From assembly GCF_013131805.1 (NCBI RefSeq), contig NZ_JABJRC010000002.1:558001-622000 (forward strand): DNA of 64,000 nucleotides, read 5' to 3'. Of the stretch, positions 45,377-57,300 are shown piece by piece (positions within the stretch are counted from its first letter, which is position 1; each line of letters opens with the position of its first letter). The position numbers and the translations under genes are program-made. Origin of the DNA: Kribbella sandramycini (GTDB lineage Bacteria; Actinomycetota; Actinomycetes; Propionibacteriales; Kribbellaceae). The notes beneath the pieces were generated by a model. It saw nothing but the letters and a program-made list of their open reading frames with translations, had not been told where the DNA came from and searched no databases.

Positions 45377-45727
45377 ATGCCGCACATCGTTGTCGAGTAC
45401 TCCGAGTCCCTGGCCGAGGCGTTCGATCGGGAGGGGTTCGCCGTGGCCTTCCACCCGGCGGCAGCTGAGCTGATCGGGAGTTCGTTGCCGGGGTTCAAGA
45501 CGCGGTTCGTCCGGCTGGGGGAGGCGGTGCTCGGCGCCGGCGGTGCGATGGTGCACGTGCAGGTGGCGATCCTGCCGGGGCGTGATGAGGCGCTCAAGGC
45601 GCAGCTCGGTGAGCTGGCGCTGGGTGTGCTGGCCGAGCACCTCAAGCCGGTGCCCGGCCTGACGGCGCAGCTGACGTGTGAGGTCCGCGACCTCGGGACG
45701 TACAGCAAGCTCACCGTCGAGGGCTGA
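45377..45727 (+). CDS. 5-carboxymethyl-2-hydroxymuconate isomerase-like (tautomerase family)
   Basis: The 116-residue protein begins MPHIVVEYSESL, so Pro-1 after Met removal is the catalytic base of the tautomerase superfamily. The body (AMVHVQVAILPGRDEALKAQLGELALGVLAEHL) matches CHMI-type isomerases. No other homoprotocatechuate pathway genes are nearby, so the substrate is open. ATG 45377 is required for the N-terminal Pro; the upstream extension is rejected. Its stop directly abuts the stop of the convergent gene. Confidence 0.85.
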   Translation: MPHIVVEYSESLAEAFDREGFAVAFHPAAAELIGSSLPGFKTRFVRLGEAVLGAGGAMVHVQVAILPGRDEALKAQLGELALGVLAEHLKPVPGLTAQLTCEVRDLGTYSKLTVEG

Positions 45728-46387
45728 TCACCAGCCGCGCTCGCGCCACTCCTGGACGTGCGGGCGCTCGGCGCCGAGGGTGGTGTCGGAGCCGTGGCCG
45801 GGGTAGACCCAGGTCTCGTCGGGGAGGGTGCCGAAGAGTTTGGTCTCGACGTCGTCGATGAGTGAGGTGAAGCGGGCGGGGTCCTTGTCGGTGTTGCCGA
45901 CGCCGCCGGGGAACAGGCAGTCGCCGGTGAAGACGTGCGGGGCGCCGTCCGGGTCGTCGTAGACCAGGGCGATCGAGCCGGGGGTGTGACCGACGATGTG
46001 GACGACGCGCAGGCTGCAGTCGCCGACGGAGATGTGGTCGCCCTCGTCGGCGAGCTGGTCGGTGGGGACGCCGATGCCCTCGGCGTCGTGGCGGCCGGCG
46101 ACCGTGGGGGCGTTAGTGCGGGCGACGACCTCGGCGAGCGCCTCCCAGTGGTCGGGGTGCCGGTGGGTGGTGACGATGCGCGCCAGGCCGCCGTCGCCGA
46201 TCAGCGTCAGCAGCGTGCCCGCGTCGTTGGCGGCGTCGATCAGCACCTGCTCGTCGGTCTGCCGGCAGCGCAGCAGATAGGCGTTGTTGTTCATCGGCCC
46301 GACGGCGACCTTGGTGATCATCAGCTTGGCCAGCTCGTGGGTCTGCGCGGGTCCGCCGACCTCGACGTTTCCGTGGTACTCCGGCAT
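45728..46387 (-). CDS. MBL-fold metallo-hydrolase (glyoxalase II-like)
   Basis: The 219-residue protein carries the zinc motif TTHRHPDHWEAL near residues 74-85. Further ligands are in VVHIVGHTPGSI, FTGDCLFPGGVG and VYPGHGSDT. This set is that of hydroxyacylglutathione-hydrolase-like enzymes, which in thiol-different actinobacteria may act on mycothiol or other thioesters. MITKVAVGPMNNNAYLL marks the first strand; a shorter start at that ATG (about residue 23) is possible. It diverges from uvrA. Confidence 0.86.
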   Translation of the reverse strand: MPEYHGNVEVGGPAQTHELAKLMITKVAVGPMNNNAYLLRCRQTDEQVLIDAANDAGTLLTLIGDGGLARIVTTHRHPDHWEALAEVVARTNAPTVAGRHDAEGIGVPTDQLADEGDHISVGDCSLRVVHIVGHTPGSIALVYDDPDGAPHVFTGDCLFPGGVGNTDKDPARFTSLIDDVETKLFGTLPDETWVYPGHGSDTTLGAERPHVQEWRERGW

Positions 46388-46462
46388 GCGCCTGCTCCCT
46401 GGGTTCTGGTTGGGTACCCGATCCTTGCACCTGACCCGATTTGCGCGGAACCCCGGTCGCGA

Positions 46463-46478
46463 TCGAATATACTTTCGA
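46463..46478. promoter_or_regulatory. LexA/SOS box upstream of uvrA
   Basis: TCGAATATACTTTCGA fits the actinobacterial SOS box TCGAAC-N4-GTTCGA in 10 of 12 fixed positions and keeps the outer TCGAA/TTCGA palindrome. It overlaps a good -10 hexamer TATACT (46468-46473), so LexA binding would block the promoter directly. It lies about 90 bases before uvrA. Confidence 0.75.
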
Positions 46479-46568
46479 AACAGTTGCTCCGCTCGGCAGC
46501 TGGAAGTTTTTGTCGGTGGCCCTCGTTAGCATGACCGGGCATGTCCCGGATACCCCTCGAGAACGGCT

Positions 46569-49589
<3,021 letters not shown>

Positions 49590-49649
49590 CCTCCCGGCTC
49601 GGTCGCGCCGTGGGCCGATCCCCGGGCCGGCGACGGCCGTCGTCCGCGA

Positions 49650-49691
49650 AACAGCCCTCCCCATCCACGTCGATGGCGGGGGCTGTTTTTG
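49650..49691 (+). terminator. Terminator after uvrA
   Basis: AACAGCCC (49650-49657) pairs with GGGCTGTT (49680-49687), and the inner part CCCCATC/GATGGCGG extends it with one mismatch around a 6-base loop, followed by a T-run. It is a classic intrinsic terminator ending the uvrA transcript before the type VII locus. Confidence 0.9.
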
Positions 49692-49783
49692 TTGCCTTTG
49701 CCAACGTGCGCCCGGCGGAACCGGATGACCCGCGCGGGCGTCTATCGTTGCGGTGCGGCACGAAACCGATCGAAGGAGAAACA

Positions 49784-50125
49784 GTGGGCGGCGACCGTTG
49801 GAAAATGGGCACGGACACCCTGAGTGATCTGGCCAAGAAGACGGGTAACAACACCCAGGACCTCGGTGGGCTGGTGAAGCGGCTGGTCGCTGCGGCGCAG
49901 CCGCTGGAGGGCCAGATGAGCGGTGCCGGTAAGCAGATGTTCGACTCGTTCAAGGCCAACGTCGACGGCATCGCCGCGGACCTGAACGCCGGTCTCGCCG
50001 CGATCAACAAGGGTCAGTCCGGGATGGACGCCGCGTTCCGCGAAGGTGAGCAGAACCTCGCGCAGAACGCGAAGAAGGCCCAGGGCGCCGCGGACTTCAA
50101 CGCGGCCAAGTTCGGAAACAGCTGA
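49784..50125 (+). CDS. WXG100-superfamily-like small secreted protein
   Basis: The 113-residue, predicted all-helical protein has a hairpin of two amphipathic helices around GQMSGAGKQMFDSF, where WXG100 proteins carry their turn. The W-x-G tripeptide itself is absent. Size, position at the head of an ESX locus and the following similar gene support a type VII substrate. GTG 49784 has GAAGGAGA 4 bases upstream. Confidence 0.75.
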   Translation: MGGDRWKMGTDTLSDLAKKTGNNTQDLGGLVKRLVAAAQPLEGQMSGAGKQMFDSFKANVDGIAADLNAGLAAINKGQSGMDAAFREGEQNLAQNAKKAQGAADFNAAKFGNS

Positions 50126-50139
50126 GAGCGGAGACGACG

Positions 50140-50445
50140 ATGTCGAACACCAACGCCTATGACAGCGGCGCCTCCGGCCAGGTCCAGTCGAACCTGTCCG
50201 GTCTCGCGGCGCAGATCACCACCCTGATCGAGGGCCACAAGAAGAACGTCGCGGCCGCGCTCGCGGACGCCTCGGCGACCAAGGTCACCGACGAGTACCG
50301 CGCGGTCGAGGGCCGGTTCAACAAGGCCGCCGACGCGACGCTGGCGCTGATCAAGTCGCTCGAGGGCGTCATGAAGTCCAACGACGCCACCGCGTCGGAG
50401 ACGATCGCCAAGGCGAGCAGCGCCGTCTCCGGTATCAACGGCTGA
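50140..50445 (+). CDS. ESAT-6-like (pore-forming type) small protein
   Basis: The 101-residue, Ala/Ser-rich, all-helical protein without Trp starts 14 bases after the previous gene, with a GAGCGGAGACG ribosome region. The helical pair (QVQSNLSGLAAQITTLIEGHKKNVAAALADA and EYRAVEGRFNKAADATLALIKSLEGVM) is that of ESAT-6-type proteins. Adjacent pairs of this kind form a heterodimer and are exported together by the ESX machine. Confidence 0.75.
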   Translation: MSNTNAYDSGASGQVQSNLSGLAAQITTLIEGHKKNVAAALADASATKVTDEYRAVEGRFNKAADATLALIKSLEGVMKSNDATASETIAKASSAVSGING

Positions 50446-50478
50446 CCGCCACTGTCGCACCACACTGTTAGGCCTGGG

Positions 50479-50509
50479 CCCGGACGGACCGCGCGCGGAC
50501 CCGTCCGGG
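50479..50509 (+). other. Intercistronic hairpin in type VII operon
   Basis: CCCGGACGG (50479-50487) pairs with CCGTCCGGG (50501-50509) over a 13-base loop inside the 110-base gap between the ESAT-6-like gene and the next gene. It could be an RNA-processing or attenuation site that lets the small secreted proteins be made in excess. There is no T-run. Confidence 0.5.
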
Positions 50510-50555
50510 TCCGTGGTCGTGCCGGGGGACGCCCGGGGGATCCGAGGAGTACTAC

Positions 50556-50918
50556 GTGACAGCCAAGTGGAATATCGACGTGGCCGCCGTGAGCGACGTG
50601 CTGCAGAAGACCGCGACCGCGGTCGAGCCGTTCAACGCGCACTCGAAGTCGTACAACGACCGGCTGAACAACGTGACCGTCGCCCTGAAGTGGGACATCT
50701 TCACGGTGGTCGCGGTCGCCGTCAGCGAGTACGGCGCGCACTGGCAGCCGATCATCCAGGCAGCGGCGACGCAGGTCGAGGCGTCGCTGACCGGCGCGAC
50801 CAACGCGGTCAAGGCCTACAACGCCGGCCAGACCGAGATGGCCGCCAACGCCCAGCGCGCCGCCGGTAACGGCGTCGTCCCGGGGACGGCCAGCCAGGGA
50901 CGGGCGCGGGCCCTATGA
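50556..50918 (+). CDS. Small helical protein of type VII locus (DUF6507-like)
   Basis: The 120-residue protein starts AKWNIDVAAVSDVLQKTATAVEPF, continues with helices, and ends in a Gly/Arg-rich tail. Similar short proteins beginning with a K-W-x-I motif sit in actinomycete ESX loci next to ESAT-6-like genes. The family name is recalled, not searched. GTG 50556 is used. It overlaps the next gene by 4 bases. Confidence 0.65.
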   Translation: MTAKWNIDVAAVSDVLQKTATAVEPFNAHSKSYNDRLNNVTVALKWDIFTVVAVAVSEYGAHWQPIIQAAATQVEASLTGATNAVKAYNAGQTEMAANAQRAAGNGVVPGTASQGRARAL

Positions 50919-51244
50919 GCGACGAGCAGTACGGCGCCGACCTGTCCCAGCAGACCCAGCCCCCGCCACCACCGTCCGCGGTGCAGCCGGCTGCGGACCC
51001 GGCGATCGAAGCGGCTCGGGCGCGGCTGGCCGAATGGCTGACCGCGCAATCGCCCGACGATCCGGAGTACGCCGCCACACCGGAGGATCTGGCCGGCTGG
51101 GACGCACGGCCGCAGGACGAGTTCCTGCTGTTCGTCCCGCCCGGCTACGCCAACCAGATCTACCTGGTCGCCGACCGCGGGATCAGCGTGTTCGCGCCGA
51201 GCCAGACGACGCTCGAGGACGCGATCGCCGCCGCGCGGGCCTGA
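50915..51244 (+). CDS. Type VII locus accessory protein, unknown
   Basis: The 109-residue acidic protein has a Pro-rich N-terminus (about 13-28) and a helix (PAIEAARARLAEWLTAQ). A compact C-terminal strand-rich part (DEFLLFVPPGYANQIYLVADRGISVFAPSQTTLEDAIAAARA) follows. I do not recognise the family. It is coupled to the previous gene (ATGA overlap) and is followed 65 bases later by the giant toxin, so a chaperone or adaptor role is possible. Confidence 0.6.
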   Translation: MSDEQYGADLSQQTQPPPPPSAVQPAADPAIEAARARLAEWLTAQSPDDPEYAATPEDLAGWDARPQDEFLLFVPPGYANQIYLVADRGISVFAPSQTTLEDAIAAARA

Positions 51245-51309
51245 CCTGACCCCTGCACCGACGTACCGGATGACCCTGTTGACCCCGTGGGACCGAGGAA
51301 CGAACTGAC

Positions 51310-54300
51310 ATGATCAAGCCCGATGGCATCCCGATCGCGCCGTTGCACCACCTGGTGGAGTCGCTCGAGCTGAACGTCGGGCCGATGCGCGACCTCGGTC
51401 AGCCGATCGTCGACGTGGGTAACAACGTGCACAGTACGTTCGGCCGTCTCGAGGGCTGCTACCAGGCGCCGGAGCGGGACCTGCTGATCCACTCCACCCA
51501 GAAGGTGCAGAAGAACCTCGGCGAGTTCGGCCGCAGCCTGCCCCCGATGGCCGGGCACCTGGACCGGCTCGCCCGGGAGACCAAGGGGCACCTCGACCGG
51601 CTCCGCCAGATCCGGCGCGAGGCGATCGAGTGGACGGCGAAGATGAAAGCCGATCCGGACTGGCGCAAAAAAGAAGACATGGTCAACCAGAGCAACAGGA
51701 TGGTTGACGACGTCAACAAGATCATGAAGGAGCACCTGCCGAACCTGTGCTTCGCGGTCGCCAGCGACATCGTCAAACTGCACGGCGGCAAGGCCTGGGA
51801 CCCGAAGACCGGCCTGCGCGAGGGCGAGCAGCCCAAGGAGCAGAAGCAGCAGGAGGGCGAGCCGCCGGAGGACCCGTGGGGTAAGCACGAGGAGCGCGAC
51901 AAGCCCTGGTACGAGGACACCATCGACTTCGTCGGCAACGTCCTGCTCGGCGTCGTCCAGTGCCTGGCCGAGGCGGTCGAGGGCATCCTGACACTCATCC
52001 CGGTGTTGCCCATCATCGCCTCGTTCCCCGGTGCCGAGAAGTGGGTCAAGGACAACCTGTGGGGCTGGGAGCTGCCCACCTGGAAGGACGCCGGCAACGC
52101 CTGGAAGGGTGTCGCGCAACTCGGCGCCCACCTTGTGTACGCACCGGTCGAATGGGCCTGGTGGGGTTTCGACAAACTCACCGGCCTGGACACCCGGCCG
52201 CAGTTCGTCAAGGAGCTCGGCGAGTCCGGCGTCGCCATGCTGAAGGGCATCGTCGCCTGGGACGAGTGGTCGAAGAACCCGGGCAAGGCGCTGGGCATGA
52301 CGCTGACCAACATCGTCACCACCGTCGCCACCGGCGGCGTCGGCGGCGCGGTCAAGGGCGCCGCAATGGCCGGCAAGTTCGGCGCGGCCAGCGGGCTGGC
52401 GCTCAAGGCCGTCGCCGTGACGGACAAGGTCGGCGCGCTCAAGGCCGGCCTGATCGACAAGGGCCTGAACGTCGCGGCCAAGATCCCCACGGTCAAGAAC
52501 GTCCTCGACCAGGCCGCGAAGATCCCGATCGTCGGCGAGAACTTCAAGGTCCAGGTCCCCAAGGTCGACGTCCCCAGCGCCGGTCACACCCCGACCATGC
52601 GCGCCGACACCCCCTCCCTGGACACCCCGAGCACCCCGAGCATCCCCCACACCCCGAACACCCCCGACATCCCGCACACCCCGGGAACGCCGCACACGCC
52701 AAACACGCCGGGTACTCCGAATGCGCCTGGCACCCCGAACACTCCGGGTACTCCGAACACCCCGAACGCGCCCGGCACCCCGAACGCGCCCGGCACCCCG
52801 AACGCGCCCGGCACCCCGAATGCGCCGGGTACGCCGAACGCTCCGGGTACTCCGAATACCCCGAACGCGCCTGGCACGCCGAACACCCCGGGTACACCCG
52901 ACTCGCCTGGGACCCCGGGCACGCCGAACGCGCCCGGTACTCCGAACACGCCGAACGCACCGGGCACTCCGAACGCTCCAGGTACGCCGAACACCCCGAA
53001 CACCCCGAACAGCCCGGGGACGCCGAACGCGCCAGGGACGCCCAACACCCCGAACACCCCGAACAGCCCGGGGACGCCAAATACCCCGAACAGCCCGGGA
53101 ACCCCTGGCGAGCTGCGGTCGATCGACAACACGCCGACGCCGGGTACCGGCACACCCCACACCCCGGGAACAGGCACCCAAGGCACCGGCACCCCGAACA
53201 TCCCCGGTACCGGCACCCCCCACACTCCGGGCACCGGCACCCCGAACCCCCCTGGCACCGGCACCCCGAACATCCCGGGAACGGGCACCCCCAACGTTCC
53301 TGGCACCGGTACCCCGCACACGCCTGGCACCGGCACGCCCAACACCCCCGGCACACCCACGCCCGACGTCGCCCCGGCAGCACGCGCGGCCGACCCCGTC
53401 GTCGCGCCGATGATGCCCCCGGTCCACCCCGGCGTACCCCACACCCCAGGCGCCCCCAACACCCCGGGCACCGGCACCCCGAACACCCCAGGCACCTCCC
53501 GGCAGACCATCGGCGACCGCCTCGACGGCAAGCAGCCGACCATCTCCCAGCGCCTGTCCGGCGACCCGGTCGCCCCCACACCACGCCAGTCCATCGCCGA
53601 CCGCCTGGACGGCAAACAGCCCACCATCAGCGAACGCCTCGACGGCGTCCCCTCCAACCCCTCAGCCACCCCCACCCGCACCCCCGGCGCGGACCGTACG
53701 CCGGACGGCCAGCGCAAGCCTGACGGCGACCGCACGCCGGAGACCGGCCGTACGCCGGATGGCCGGCGCACGCCCGACTCGGACCGCACACCAGGCGGCG
53801 ACCGCGCGCCTGACGCGGACCGTACGCCGGATGCCGACCGCACACCGGAAGGTGATCGGACACCGGATGGCCAGCGCACGCCTGACGGCGACCGCGCCCC
53901 CGAGACCGGCCGTACGCCCGATGCGGACCGCACGCCCGATGCCGACCAGACACCTGGTGGCGACCGGACACCGGATGGCCGGCGCACGCCCGACGCGGAC
54001 CGTACGCCTGATGGGCAGCGGTCGCCTAATGGAGACCGGACGCCTGACGCGGAGCGGACGCCTGGTGGCGACCGCACACCCGATGGTGATCGGACGCCTG
54101 ACGGGCAGCGGGCGGCTGATGGGAACTCGCCGGGGAGTGGCCGGCAGTCGATTGCGGATCGGCTGGATGGGAAGCAGCCGACGATTGGGGAGCGGCTGGC
54201 TGGTGACCCGGTTCCGCCGACCCCGCGGCAGTCGATTGCGGATCGGCTCGACGGGAAGCAGCCGACGATCGGTGAGCGCCTCGACGGCGTCCCACCGAAC

Positions 54301-57300
54301 CGCGCCGCCGACGCCGGTCGCACGCCCGACGCGCCTCGGACACCCGACGGCGACCGTACGCCCGACGCCGGACGTACGCCGGACACCAACCGCGCGGCCG
54401 ACACGAACCGGGCAGCGGACACGAACCGGACGCCTGACACCAACCGGGCTCCGGAGGCTGGTCGGGCGGCGGATGCGGACGGGACGCCGGGGAACGGGCG
54501 GACGCCGGAGCGGGATCCGCTGACTGGGCGGCGGGTTGACGACGGGCAGCGGTTCCCGGACCCGGCGCGGCCGGACTACCGCGATCCGAGCGGCCTGAAC
54601 GACACGCCGCCGGCCGGGCGGGAGCCGGGGTACAACCCGAACCAGCGCCCGGACGACCCGCGCTTCTACACGCACGGGACGGACACCCCGACCCCGCGCC
54701 GCGACCCGAACCGGACGTACGACGCGGGTAACGACCCGAAGTACGACAGCCCGCTCGAGCGCCAGAAGTTGCTCGACCAGATGAAGCCGGAGTCCGCTCA
54801 GCCGGTGCCGAACAAGTTGCGTTCGGATGTCGACGGGTTCAACCACATCAAGCCCGACCCGATGGATCCGCGGGCGGGGGAGCTGGTGAACAAGGTCGGC
54901 GACGATCCGGTGCGGAACGTGCCGGACTGGGTGCACAAGCTCAACCCGGACAACGGCAAATCGCTGCACTACGGCATGAACTGCCCGGATGTCTCGCGCG
55001 CGGTGTGCGAGATCTTCAACGGCGAGCCGCCGCGGCTTCCGGCCGGCAACAAGTTCAAGAGCGGTGAGAACCCGGACACCACCTTGGAGTGGATGGGGCT
55101 CGACGACGTGCCGCCCGGGTACAAGCACGCGCGGGACCCGCGCACGCAGCCCGCAGGCTTCGAGTTCGACCAGCAGGCGTTCCAGAAGGTGCGTGACGCG
55201 TTGCAGGGGCGTCCGCCGGGTACGCACGCCAACATCGGCGTCAACTACACCGGTGGCGGCGGTCACCGCTTCACGGCGTACGTCGATGCCGACGGCAGCA
55301 TGAAGTGGCTCGACGGGCAGCCGTCGGCCAACGCGCGGCAGTTCCCGGACGGGAGCCCCGAGCAGCGGGCCGCGATCCAGCGCGACATGGTCAAGCACAG
55401 CAACCAGCTGCCGGTCGCGAGCCACCTCGACTACCTCGACTTCAGCGTGCGCGAGCCCGGTGGTGTCTGGGAGGGCACGCCGCGGAGCGCGAACACGCCG
55501 CCGGCGTCGCAGCGGTCGCTCCCGCCGGAGCGTCAGACCGCACAGACCAGCACCCCCGACCAGCCGTACGCCGCGCGCGAAACCCCCCAGTGGGACCCGT
55601 CCCGCCTGGACGGCCCCACCCCGCACGCCGACGCCCCCGCGGCCGGTCGCACCGAACCACACCCGCCGCAGTCGGTCGCAGACCGCCTCGGTCAGCCCAC
55701 CCGCACCCCCGAGTCGATCAGCAACGCCCTGGACGGCGATTCCGCCCTGAGCTCCCGCCTGGGCGACCAACCCCCGCGCCCACCCGAGCACTCCGCAAGC
55801 TCCGTACGAGACGCCCTCGACGGTGAGTCGCCGGTTGGTTCGCGTCTGGGTGAGCAGCCGCGGACGCCGGAGCAGCCTGCGGGTTCTGTGCGGGATGCGT
55901 TGGATGGTGAGTCGCCGGTTGGTTCGCGTCTGGGTGAGCAGCCGCGTCCGCCGGAGTCCGTGCGCGATGCGTTGGACGGGCAGTCGTCGCTGGCTGATCG
56001 GCTTGCGCCAGGTCGCACGCCGGGTGAGGGCATCACTCGGCGCGAGTGGCAGCAGCCGGACGCGCCGCATCAGCCTGACGCGCCGCGCCAGCCTGAGCAG
56101 CCGCACCAGCCTGAGGCCCCGCGTACGCCGGAGCAGCCACGGCAGCCTGAGGCCCCGCGTCAACCGGAGCAGCCGCAAGCCCCGCACCAGCCAGAGGCAC
56201 CACGTCAGCCGGAAGCACCGCGTCAGCCCGACGGGCCGCGTCAGCCTGAGCAGCCGGTGTGGGAGCGGCCGCAGCAGCGGCAGGCTGAGCCGGCCGATCC
56301 GTTTGCTCGGCAGACGGGTGATTTGAACGACGGGCCGGGGTCGCGGGTTGATCCGGAGGCGACGCAGCGGGTTTCGCCGGAGACGATCCGGAACGCCGAC
56401 GCGCGGGCGGGGCAGCAGCCTGATGTCCCGCGTCAGCCTGAGGCTCAGCAGCCGCGTCAGCCTGAGGCTCAGCAGCAGCCTGGTGCGCCTCGTCAGCCGG
56501 AGGCTCCGGTTTGGGAGCGGCCGGGGCGGGCTGAGCAGCCGGATCCGTTTGGTCGGCGTACTGGCGACCTGAATGACGGTCCGGGGCATCGGGCGGATCC
56601 GGACGCGACGCAGCGGGTTTCGGCGGACGACATCCGTCGGGCTGATGCCGAGGCGACCCAGCGGATCTCTGGCGACGACATCCGGCGGGCGGATGCTGAT
56701 GCTACGCAGCGGGTTTCGGCGGACGACGTCCGTCGGGCGGATGCGGAGGCCAAGCAGGCGGATACGACGCCGGACTTCTACCCGGAGGACTACGGGTTCC
56801 AGCCGGCGCAGCGGCATCGGACGCTGGATCCGGCGGCCCAGCACCGGTACGACGTGGATGCGGAGGACTTCGGACGGCGGGTGACGCCGGAGGAGGCTCA
56901 GGCGATCGACACGATGACGGGGAGCCAGTTCTCGACCGTCAACCGGGCGATGCACAAGGGCCACTCGGTCGACGACCTGCCGGAGCTGCTGAAGGACGGG
57001 AGCAGCGGGATCACGCCGGAGGCGATCACGGCGGCGCGGCAGTTCCAGGCGGCGCTGCGGAAGGCGGAGCCGCCGGCGAGTCCGCGGACGCTGTACCAGG
57101 GCGTGCGGGCGCCGAAGGGGACGAAGGCCAGTGACCTGATGGCCTGGGTCAAGGAGACCTTCCCGGTGGGCGGGGTGCAGCAGGTGCGGGCGTTCCAGCA
57201 CATGTCGATCGATCCGAAGGTGGCGCAGTCGTTCACCACGATCTCGGATCGGGTCGGCGTGGTGAAGGAGGTCATGACGCGGAAGGGCGCGCCGCTGGGC

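Noticed and set aside
49784..50445. Calling the two small genes canonical WXG100 proteins
   Set aside because: Neither contains the W-x-G tripeptide, so only WXG100-like by fold, size and context is claimed.
52621..54118. CRISPR-like tandem repeats
   Set aside because: Units are short, contiguous, in frame and without unique spacers. They encode Pro-rich linkers.
52584..54443. Long open frame on the minus strand rich in Ser-Gly-Val-Arg repeats
   Set aside because: It is the antisense image of the toxin repeat arrays. It has no ribosome site, and codon positions favour the plus-strand frame.
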